A stretch of 64,000 nt of DNA, taken from contig JAYWVB010000010.1 of NCBI GenBank assembly GCA_039881045.1, forward strand, positions 54,678 through 118,677, read 5' to 3'. Within the stretch, counting starts at the first letter, position 1. Every line of letters begins with the position of its first letter. This document shows, piece after piece, positions 12,358-21,475 of the stretch. The translations under genes were made by a program, and so were the position numbers. This DNA is from Chaetomium olivaceum. Its lineage: Eukaryota > Ascomycota > Sordariomycetes > Sordariales > Chaetomiaceae. The notes beneath the pieces were generated by a model. That model was not told where the DNA came from and did no database searches. It saw nothing but the letters and a program-made list of their open reading frames with translations.

Positions 12358-14378
12358 ATGGCGTCGTTCCTGTCCAGCCTCAGTCCTGTGCCCGCCTTCC
12401 CGGAGTATCTGGGTCCCTACAAAGTGGGCACAGTCGACGTCGAGATACCCGTTTCTGACCTAGAGTCCCCATGCCCTGCGCCAGATGGCTCATCCCATAT
12501 CCATACCGTTCTGTTTAGGATATTCTACCCTGCCGTGCCCGAGTCTCAGGGCAAGCGGGTATCTTGGCTGCCAGCACCGCAGCGTCTTCATATCGCTGCC
12601 TATACACAGTTTCTAGGAGCAGGAAATACCCTAGCGTCCCTCCTCTCGTAAGACCAGTACATTCTTGATCCTACTCACATGTTACTGACGGAGAGCAGTT
12701 TCCTCCCGCGACACCTCCACTGGACCTCCATCCCAGCCCACAAGAACGCCACGCTGCTCCCTCCCCCACCCGACCGGCCCTCCGCAAGATGGCCCACCAT
12801 GATCTTCTCCCACGGCCTCGGCGGCAACCGCAACGCCTACAGCCACCTAGCCGGCTCCCTCGCCTCGCACGGCGTCGTGGTCATTTGCCCGGAGCACCGC
12901 GACGGCAGCGCCGCCCTCACCCTCGTGCGCAACCCAACCAGCAGCAGCATCAGCAGCAGCCGCGCCCCGCAAACCAAAACCACCACCACCACCACCACCA
13001 CCACCCAGCACGCCGTACCCTACCTGCGCATCGCCCATACCCAGACCCCGGACGCCTGGGCCGCCCGCGTCAAGCAGCTGCGCATCCGCCTCTGGGAACT
13101 CGGCCTGCTCTTCGAAGCCCTCACCACCCTGGACCGCGGCACCCCGGGTAAACTCACCAACCTCAGCACCGCGCCCCCGCCCGCCCTCGCCCAGTTCGCT
13201 CACACCCTCGACATCCACACCCCCGGGCGCGTCGTCTTCGCAGGCCACTCCTTCGGCGCCGCCACCATGGTGCAGCTGCTCAAGTCGGCGTTTTACGCGC
13301 CCCTCGCCAACGCCAACGCCAAGACCAAGACTGCCGCCACCGCCACGACAGACTCAGACACCGACACCGACACCGACACGGAGACAGACACAAACGAGCC
13401 CGGCATCGGCGCGCTGTTCGCCCCGCGCCCGACCAGCGCCGTCGCGCGCCAGGTCACCGCCCACACCCCATCCGTGCTGCTCGATATGTGGTGCTTCCCG
13501 CTGCTGGCGGCCGAGGGGGAGGCGTTGGCGCGGCTGCCGCTGCCGTGTTACTCCCCTTCTCTTTCTTTTCTTCTTCTTCTTCTGGCGTGGAGGGGGAGGG
13601 GAATGATGGGGAGGGAGAGGCGGGGGAGAAAGGGTCGTCGCCGTTGTCGTCGTCGCCGGGGGGCAAGGCGGTGCTGGCGGTGGAGTCGCGCGCGTTCTTC
13701 AAGTGGACGGAGCATCTGCATGCGAAGGCGAGGATTCTGTCACCGCGGCCGACGGGGAGGGGGGAGGTGACGGAGGGCGTGTTTGGGAGGAAGAAGAAGA
13801 AGACAGGTGGGGAGGAGGATGCTGAGGGGAGCGAGGGTGGTGGAAAGGAAGGGGAAGAGAAGTCGTCGTCGTCGTCCTGGGCCCGGCCTCACTTCTTCTA
13901 CGTCGATGCCTCGGCCCACCTCAGCCAGAGCGACTTTGGCGTGCTGTTCCCCTGGCTGACCAAGCGCGTCTTCAAGTCGGACAACCCCGAGCGCGTGCTG
14001 CGGCTGAACGCGCGGGCGGTGCTGCAGTTTTTGAGGGAGAATAAGGTGCCGGTGGCGGGGACGGGGAGGGCTGCGTTGGTGGATGGGGGTCATCCCGCTA
14101 TGAAGGGGGAGTGGACGGAGAAGGATGAGGTTATTCTGGAGAGGTGTAAGGAGGGGCAAGGGAAGGTGGATGCGTGGAGGTGGATTGATGTTGTCGGGCT
14201 GGGAGCAAAGGCTGGGCCGTCTGAGTTGGAGATATTGGAGAAGGGGAAGGGGGAGAAGGAGGTCAAGGCCGAAGAGGGGGAGAAGGAGATGCAAGGCGAG
14301 ATGGAGCCTTCGTTGGAGGGTGTGACCGAGGGGGCGGCCGTGTATGCTGCTAAGGAGTTGGTTGGTACGGAAAAATGA
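12358..14378 (+). CDS. PAF-acetylhydrolase-like serine esterase; one frameshift in this sequence
   Basis: Two exons, 12358-12647 and 12699-14378, are joined in phase across a 51-nt intron (SLLSFLPRHLHW). The family comprises alpha/beta-hydrolases resembling intracellular platelet-activating-factor acetylhydrolase, which cleave short or oxidised sn-2 acyl groups from phospholipids. Visible features are FSHGLGGNRNAYSHLAG (oxyanion region), the nucleophile elbow GHSFGAATM with Ser281, VLLDMWCFPLL, AVESRAFFKWTEHL, and ASAHLSQSDFGVLF with the likely catalytic His. No signal peptide is seen. Two low-complexity inserts interrupt the fold: a poly-Thr run (ACC repeat near 12980-13008) and an Asp-Thr repeat near 13356-13395. 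The frame changes between MWCFPLL (about 13490) and AVLAVES (about 13670). Adding one C to CCCC at 13553-13556 repairs it (656 residues), but other runs in the stretch could serve, and an unrecognised intron is not excluded. Confidence 0.85.
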
Positions 14379-14670
14379 GGTTTTTGGTTAGGGATAGAGG
14401 ATCTGATATTTTGGCGAGGCGCTAGAGGATAATGCATCATTAAAGGGGTTTCTTGCTTTATCAGCATCATGTTATTTCATAGACTCTGTACTTGGAGTTA
14501 GAAACTACGGTAACAGTCGGCCACATGTTTAACTCCAATCCATCACTGCTCTCCGTTCCAACGCCCAACCTACACAAATACAAAGGAAGCGAACAGCGTT
14601 GCCAACGGACTGCTAGTTCACCATCTCGACGGAGAGCATTATCACGGAACACAGCCATGCCAACAAATGA

Positions 14671-14745
14671 AAAGGGGTATCAATAAAGAGGGTATCAACA
14701 GAAAGGGTATCAATAGAAAGAACACCAATAGAAAGGGTATCAACG
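14671..14745. repeat. Tandem 15-16-bp repeat in a 3' flank
   Basis: About five imperfect copies of a unit like GAAAGGGTATCAAYA lie directly against the stop codon of the minus-strand gene that ends at 14740. They would fall in its 3' UTR. The units differ at a few positions. Confidence 0.6.
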
Positions 14746-15884
14746 ATAGATAGGCAATCCCTCCACGTCCAACGGTATCGGCTCCAGATCGAGCTCAACT
14801 CCCTTCAGCCAGTTCTTCACCCTCCTCTTCGGGTCTACCCTAAGCTCCTTTTCCGCCCTGACCCTAGCGTGCAGCTTCTTCGCGAGGGCCAGTGTCATTT
14901 TGTTTTTGACCACGGGCACGGGCACCGGCACGGCTACGTTGTTGTTGTTGTTGTTGTTGTTGTTATGGTCCTCCCATTGCTGCGGTTGGTCGCCGTGTAT
15001 CTCTGTCGCCTCTGTGATGTTGTTGTTGGCCGTGGATTTCGTCACCTCCGTTTTGGCCCGGTTCTTGCGGCTGCGGCTTTCTTGGAGGAGACGCATCACC
15101 GGGCCAACCGGCCTCTTGCTGTTGGTTCTTTTAATGTCATTGCTTTTGGGCCGAGAGGAATCGGTTGTCTGGTCTAGCGGCACAAGTGCTGTTTCAAGCT
15201 GGTTGCCGTCTTCCATCTCTCTGGGAAGAGTCACCAGTGTCCTGCCGCTGGAAGCCGACATGTCCTCGGTTGGGTGGCCCGTCGAAGTTGTCAATATCGT
15301 TGGCCAAGAGATCTTGGGAGAAGTCGGGTCTTGAGTCAAACTGGGGGCCGGGCTCCCTAGGGACTGTTCTAGGATAGGAGAGAGGGGTCGGTTGAGTTCA
15401 TCGATGGATGACGTCGGGGTGCTGTCTTGGGTTGGGGCGGATTCTTGATGAGCTGGGGTGAACTGATACTCCCAGGCTTCTGGCCCTGTGTTAGTATTTG
15501 GTTCCTAGGAAGGCTTGTCGGTTTTGACATACCATTCCGGGCTTCCCTTGCCCGCCAGTAGTAGCCGCCGTCCTCGCTCAGGTACCATTCCGACCACGGG
15601 CTTCCGTTCTTAGTTCCCGTCTTTTTTGAGCTTCGCTTTTTCGGTTTGCTGGATTCCAATCTGGCCTTGCCTCTCGATTTGACATGGGCAGGGGTCATTG
15701 GCGCCTGGCCCAGTCCCTCAGTCATTGGTGACATCTTCTCGAGATGGATCTGGGGGACTTTGCTAGGCGGTGGTGGTTTGAGCGCACGCTTTGGCGGCTG
15801 GGGGATGGGAGTTCTGAAGAAGAACCAGGCAAAGTCCCGGTTTGAGCTTGTCGTCATGTAATACTCGCGGGTCTTTGCAGGCAT
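14740..15884 (-). CDS. Hypothetical fungal protein, disordered
   Basis: Two exons, 15884-15533 and 15479-14740, encode 363 residues. The intron donor is GTATGT, and a TACTAAC branch site lies close to the acceptor. Two acceptors six bases apart both keep the frame, giving either RNEAWEYQ or RNGPEAWEYQ; the distal one is better spaced from the branch site. The N-terminal third contains a compact motif, SPWSEWYLSEDGGYYWRARE, which is the most conserved-looking part. The rest is Ser/Thr/Pro-rich, with a poly-Asn tract (AAC repeat near 14939-14964) and a basic C-terminal helix (KKLHARVRAEKELRVDPKRR) followed by NWLKGVELDLEPIPLD. No signal peptide, membrane segment or known domain is seen. I do not recognise the family. 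Confidence 0.65.
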
Positions 15885-17069
15885 GGCGGATTAGAGACGG
15901 CCCAGGTTGGACTACGGGGAGGGGCTGGCGGGAGGGGCAATGGGTTACCCCTGAGGTATGTCTTCACGGCGTGATATGCTGCGCGGAGGTATCCAAATCA
16001 GCTCCCCAGCAGCGCCGGGAAGGATATGGAGGACAGATAGTTATAGCCTCGCAATACGTTTTCTGTCTAAAGGCAGTTACGTGCGCCGGTTTACAATAGC
16101 GAGAGACCTCAAGGACCAAACCTTACTGCAGGGTCCAAGTCGGAGATGCGGTCTATATGGGGTGGTTGCCTCACGACAGAATGAGAACCAAGGACATGAG
16201 CCGCCTTGTGCCTCATGACAGAGGGTGATTGAGAGTGGCAAGGTCAGTAATTGGAGCGAACATGATGCGGCACTGCCGACCTTGACTCCCAATCAAGTAC
16301 AGAGAGCGACCCAAGCCTTTTAAAGGAAAGACTTTCACAACTGCTCGTTCATCCGCGAAAGGTGGCCGGAACTGTCAACCCTGACGTCAACCTATCATGG
16401 GCGGTCTCACGTTGCGGCGGTGCGTAGGGCTTGCTGCCCAACGGTGCCAGCATACACACCGGGAATCTATGACTGCAGCGCCGGGCACCTATCACGGCGC
16501 CCAACCCGGTTTCACATGACTTGGCCCTTGCCGAACCGGAGAATTTCGGCCAACCCATGCGTTTGTCGAACGGCATCCCTCCGTTCCCGTCTTCAAGAGT
16601 CCCGGGCCGCTGCCACCGGCATACTTATGCCCTAACCCGCTTGGCCCGTCTTCCCAACAGTTTTCAATTGCTTGCATTGATCAATAAAGGCAAAAACCAA
16701 GATCGGATGATGACTCGGAGCGGTGTTGTTTAGGAATTCGTGGCGTCTTCCCAGCCAGCCCATGTTACGCGATGAGGCTCAATACAGCCGCTGAGGTTGG
16801 TCGATTAAACGGTTTCCGTCGATGTTGAAGATGGAAGATGAAAAAGAAGAAGGATGTGGAGGGCCGCGACTCGAGTGCGAGATGGAAGAAGTGGGTCCTC
16901 TTGCTCATGCCAAGCCTTGCCGCGAGCCACGGAAAATCAACGGCAGCATCGCGCTTCAACTCAAACCATCAGCTCAGCCAATCCACCACGAAACGACAAC
17001 GGCGAATCGACGACATCCTTACCACCCGACTTTCCGCCGCAACTCTAATACACATACACCACCATCAAA
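15885..17069. other. Divergent intergenic region
   Basis: The region separates the unnamed minus-strand gene from SMD3 and should hold both promoters. Several short overlapping frames occur, but none has protein-family character. Confidence 0.45.
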
Positions 17070-17714
17070 ATGACGTCCACAATCGGCATCCCAATCAAGC
17101 TCCTCAACGAGGCCCAGGTGCGCAATCCCCCATCCCTTCCACCCCACCGCAAGCCCAACTAACGATGGCGCAGGGCCATATCGTCACCCTCGAAATCACC
17201 TCCGGCCAGACCTACCGAGGCAAGCTGATCGAAGGTACGCATACCCCCTCCTCCCAACTCAGCTCCCCAACCCACCCCCCCCCCCCCTCCTCCTCCATTA
17301 TCCGAACCCAGCAGCAGCCATGCTAAGAACAGTCGCCGAAACACAACAGCCGAGGACAACATGAACGTGCAGCTCAAGGACATCACGGTGACGGCGCGCG
17401 ACGGGCGCGTCAGCCATCTGGAGCAGGTGTACATCCGCGGCAGCCACGTGCGCTTCTTTATCGTCCCGGACATGTTGAGGTGCGCGCGCCCCCCCCCCCC
17501 CCAACCCCAGCCCTAGCCATTACTCTAGTGTAGAGATTACAGAGGCTGCTACGAAAACGGCGTGTGGAGATAGTTGAAAGCTAACATAAATGTGTGTTGT
17601 TGTAGGAACGCCCCCATGTTCCGCAGCCGCAACGTCCGTGGCAGGGGTGTCGGTCTCGCCCGAGGAAGGGCGACGGTCAGCAGGGCAAGGGCTGGTGGTC
17701 GCGGTGGGAGGTAA
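17070..17714 (+). CDS. SMD3: Small nuclear ribonucleoprotein Sm-D3
   Basis: Four exons, 17070-17117, 17174-17234, 17350-17479 and 17606-17714, encode 115 residues. The protein starts MTSTIGIPIKLLNEAQGHIV. The Sm1 motif (GHIVTLEITSGQTYRGKLIEAEDN region) and Sm2 motif (VYIRGSHVRFFIVPDMLRN) are complete. The C terminus is an RG-rich tail (RGRGVGLARGR, AGGRGGR), the usual target of symmetric arginine methylation. Sm-D3 is one of seven proteins forming the heteroheptameric ring on U1, U2, U4 and U5 snRNAs; that role is established for the family. The second intron carries a run of 13 C near 17275-17287, and a long C run also follows the third donor. The ORF is intact and of usual size. Confidence 0.96.
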
Positions 17715-18154
17715 AAAAGGACGAGGGCGGTGGTTTGCTGGTGGTTGTGGTTGAGTGTGGGATCAAGCAAGACGGTTATAGGGAGGGCGTCGTCGTGATG
17801 GTCGACATATTTGGGCGTTCGGGGTTACACAGCAGCAGCAGCAGCGGGAGCCCACGAGTGGTTTTGGGGACATGAATGGGGGTATGGTGGATGGGGGAGA
17901 AGAGAAGCTCCGGCGGGATGGGATGGGCCGGCGTGAGAAGGAGGTAGCGCCGCCCAGGGCTATGCACGTGAGATGAGGTTGGTCCTGGGCGCTGAGGGTA
18001 CGTATCATGTCTCCTCTTCGGATATGGTATCTCTTCGTTCAGGGCTGACGCCAGCCAGTCAAGCTGGGGCCTGAGAGTCGGCAAAATCTCTCCCATCTAG
18101 ACAAATCTGCCTGCAAAAATTACATGTTATACACGGCGAGACACGCCCACCAAT
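17715..18154. other. Convergent 3' intergenic region
   Basis: This lies between the SMD3 stop and the Mmc1-like gene stop. It includes a short CAG/AGC repeat near 17833-17850. No gene is supported. Confidence 0.45.
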
Positions 18155-19678
18155 CTACTTTATCCGCGCGTACGCCTCCTCCGCTCGCGTGATAATCTCC
18201 TCGACTTTTGACAACCCTTTTAGTTGTACACCCTGGTCAGCCTCCGGGTCGGGTGTTTTGCCCGCCGCGTCTAGGACCTCGGCAATGCTCGTCTCCGTTG
18301 CGCGGATCGCCTTGCGGCCCTCTTCGCGCACCTCCTCTTCCCAGTATTCCCGGGCGGTATCCCACTCTTGTTGGAAGCGCTTGAAGCTGAACACGATGCC
18401 CAGCGCCGCGATCGCCCCGCACTCGTAGGCTCCGAACGCCGAGAGATAGGAAAGACCGGCCAGAGCCGTGCTCAAACCGGCCAGGCTCGCGGACTGCACA
18501 ACAAGCTTTTGCGCCAGGGCCTGCAGGGCCGGTACTGTCTTCCGCTGTAGATAATTCCTTGTAAACGTGATGTGGGGCGGCCACTTGCTGAGCACATCGG
18601 GCGTGACCGGACCGGTGTACTGAGGTTGTTCATGCTGCGCCCCACCGCACCGGCCTCCTGGATACGGCCGGCAAGGTAGATCAGCCCTTTTTCTGCCTCT
18701 GGGAGGAAATGGAGGGCAACCAGTTCTGACGTGATCATGCCTACGTCGTCGGCTCGCCAGAAGAGCTTCCACCAGCCGAGTTCGTTCCAGGGCGACGTAT
18801 TGAAGGCGACATCTAACTGCTGCTGTAGCTCCTGGTGGGCGTTTTGCGCCCACTTCGCTAGAACCCCGTCCAAGTGGGCGATGGTCTCGGTTGAAAGCAG
18901 AGGACGTAGTTCTCCCAAGAAACCAAGAGCTTCCTGCTGTACGGATGACCTAGTGCAGCGCAAGAGCGAGCCGATCATCTTTCGGACAGGCGCTTTCATA
19001 GCCCCTTCGTCATTCGGCAGTGCGTTCTTCTTCAGCCACTCGCTGACAGAGCCGATATTGGCCTCCGTCCACAGAGTCTCATACTTCTTCGCGTTGCCAA
19101 CGTCGGCGCGGAAAAGCTCCAGACCCTCACTAGCAGCCTCCACATTGACCGCGACAATCGGGATCCCCTCCAAATCCTCCCCCGCAACCTTGACAAAATT
19201 CACCACCGGCGCAATCACATCCCCCTCCACGATCGGCAGCGCCATAATCGACGCCGCCCCGCGCACCCCATCCGCTACCAACAGCGCCATGTGCACCGGG
19301 GTCTTCACCGGCGCCACATACCTCCCCGTCGAATCGGCCACATCCACCGCCGGCACCAGCACCTCCTCATCCACCAGCGTCCCGTGTCCCTCCTCCGCGG
19401 CCTTGGCAGCCGCCGCCGCCAGCACAGGCCCCGCCCCGGTCACCAGCATCTCCAGCTCGGCGCCACGCGGCAGCAGCGGCGTCGTCACGCGCAGCTCGGG
19501 GATCAGATGCCCGTCCCGCTCGATCTGCGGGCCCTGCTCCGCGGGCTTCTTGGCATCCGCTCCCGCTGCCCCGGCACGCACGACAAGCGGCTGGCTGGCC
19601 GCATCGTGCCCCTCTAGCTGGGCTTCCCAGGCCGCGGCGGGTTGTAGCGGGTCGGCGAGGGCGAGGCGCAGGAGGCGG

Positions 19679-19754
<76 letters not shown>

Positions 19755-20151
19755 TGCGTTTGGTTTGGGAGGTTTCGTCGTTGGCAAAACTAAAAATGGC
19801 GAGGCGCACGGATTCGTGGCCTGGTGGTTCGGCCAGGTTGCGTAGGGCTAGCTGTAGGCGGGGGAGAGAGACGAGGTTTGGGGCGTGGGTTTGTAGGTCG
19901 AGAAGGGCGCGGTGGAGGTCGGTGCGGGGATCGGAGTCGGGGTTGGAGTTGGAGGAGTTGGAGGAGGAGGATTGGTAGCGTTGGAAAGCCGGTTGCTGTC
20001 GTTGTGGTCGGAGGGCGGTTGTTGATGATGGAGCTGGGAAGAGGCGTTGAGGGGAGTGGGAGAAGTGACATATTGATGGCGGTTTTGACCTTGCTGATTG
20101 CAAACCCCGACTCCGGTTTATAACCCTCCCCAGGGCCATTGCTGGTGCCAT
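18155..20151 (-). CDS. Mitochondrial Mmc1-like protein; one frameshift in this sequence
   Basis: This is one long exon. The N terminus (MAPAMALGRVINRSRGLQ) is rich in Arg and Ser without acidic residues, typical of a mitochondrial presequence. A run of about 14 Thr-Ala pairs follows, encoded by a hexanucleotide repeat. The middle is helical and includes NELGWWKLFWRADDVGMI, a segment I associate with the fungal Mmc1 C-terminal family. Near the C terminus is a hydrophobic hairpin (SLAGLSTALAGLSYLSAFGA then AIAALGIVFSF), likely two membrane segments, followed by a charged coiled-coil-like tail. The frame shifts between AGRIQEAG and PQYTGPVTPDVL. One extra base in the coding-sense GGGG at 18643-18640 or CC at 18625-18624 restores 665 residues. 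The family name is from memory of motif resemblance, so the name is less certain than the coding call. Confidence 0.7.
19680..19754. repeat. Hexanucleotide (TGCTGT)n microsatellite inside a gene
   Basis: About 12.5 perfect copies of TGCTGT on the plus strand encode the Thr-Ala repeat of the Mmc1-like protein on the minus strand. Because the unit is six bases, copy-number changes keep the reading frame. Confidence 0.9.
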
Positions 20152-20562
20152 GACGGGCGAGCGGGTTTAAAGCGCCAGCTTTGATTGTCGTTGGCGTCGG
20201 CACTTGGGTCAAGTTTCAAGCTGGATGGAGTCAAGGTTGAAGCGAGTTCTGAGCTTTTTGCCGGAAAGATACGGCAGCTCCCCACTCAGCCCAGTGCCGG
20301 CACGCACGGAGCACGCACGGTATGTACACTAGTATACGTAGCAGGGGTCCCTGTCCCGCCATCCACTCGGCCTCGAGACGACAAACCCCCACCACCCCGA
20401 TTCCAACATCCATCATCCATCAGCGAACCGAGTGAAACAGCGTACCGAAAAGTCCCCGACCTACCCTTCAAACACCAGCGCACGCCCACATTACGGGCGT
20501 CCATCAATCCCCTAACCGGGCGCTCACCTCACAACCCCCAACCCCCCCTCCAACCTCCAAAA
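20152..20562. promoter_or_regulatory. Divergent promoter region, Mmc1-like gene and UBC7
   Basis: This 411-bp stretch lies between two divergent starts. It is GC-rich, and no clear TATA element is visible. It must contain both leaders and core promoters. The assignment rests on position only. Confidence 0.4.
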
Positions 20563-21178
20563 ATGGCCCAATCCACCGCCCACCGCCGCCTCCTACAAGA
20601 ATACCGCGCCCTCACCAACAACCCGCCCGAGGGCATCACGGCGGGGCCCGTGTCAGAAGACGACCTGCTGCACTGGGAGGCACTGATCCAGGGGCCCGAG
20701 GGCACGCCGTTCGAGGGCGGCATCTTCCCGGCCGAGCTGCGGTTCCCCAAGGACTACCCGCTGGCGCCGCCGAGCATGAAGTTTCTGGGGGAGATTTGGC
20801 ATCCGAATGGTACGCGTTCTCCACAACCCCCATCAGTCGTCACTTGGGCTTTTTCTTTCTGGTTGTTTAGAGAGAGAGAGATCTCTGAGAGGAGAGGTGT
20901 GCTGACGGGAGGTGGGTTTTGCAGTGTACCCCAGCGGACTCGTGTGCATCTCGATCCTGCACCCGCCCGGCGACGACCCGAACCACTATGAGCACGCGTC
21001 GGAGCGGTGGTCGCCGATCCAGAGCGTCGAGAAGATTCTCATCTCGGTCATGAGCATGCTGGCCGAGCCCAACGACGAGAGCCCTGCCAACGTGGAGGCG
21101 GCCAAGATGTGGCGGGAGCGGAGGGATGAATACGAGAACAAGGTGCGGGAGGGGGTGAGGCGGATGCTGGGGCTGTGA
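20563..21178 (+). CDS. UBC7: Ubiquitin-conjugating enzyme E2, UBC7/UBE2G2 type (ERAD)
   Basis: Two exons, 20563-20809 and 20925-21178, encode 166 residues, the same size as human UBE2G2. The HPN motif is at residues 80-82, and the catalytic Cys is residue 90 in GLVCISILHPPGDDP. The acidic loop after the active site (PGDDPNHYEHASERW) is diagnostic of the Ubc7/Cdc34-like subgroup. Other matching blocks are NPPEGITAGP and SMLAEPNDESPANVEA. UBC7 loads Lys48-linked ubiquitin on misfolded proteins at the ER membrane with Cue1 and the Hrd1/Doa10 ligases; this is family knowledge. The intron follows HPN, within the codon for Val83. The gene is intact. Confidence 0.96.
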
Positions 21179-21475
21179 TTTAGGACGTAGTTGTGTCACA
21201 GGGGATATGGCGTTGCTGGCGGTTTCATATGGGTCAATTTTGCATGGCGTGGAGTTTACATTGGCAACGTCGACATAGCCGGGAATAACCAGCTAGGTAC
21301 ATACATACCTAACCAATTCTCGGTATATTCGCTTGCGTTAAAACGAGTCGTCTAACCATGATGCCTTCGGATGAATCCGAGGCCTGGGATGCACCCACAC
21401 CAACTCACGCTTTTAACCCCAGGCTTGCTTATCATAATAGCGTTGATCCGCCCATAATCGTCACCACAACCTCCC

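Noticed and set aside
12789..13248. Overlapping frames on both strands in the PAF-acetylhydrolase-like gene
   Set aside because: They are shadows of the esterase frame, which has the FSHGLGGNRNAYSHL and GHSFG motifs.
18731..19978. Long plus-strand frame (415 codons) opposite the Mmc1-like gene
   Set aside because: It is rich in Ser/Ala from antisense of GC-rich codons; the minus strand carries the presequence, conserved blocks and membrane segments.
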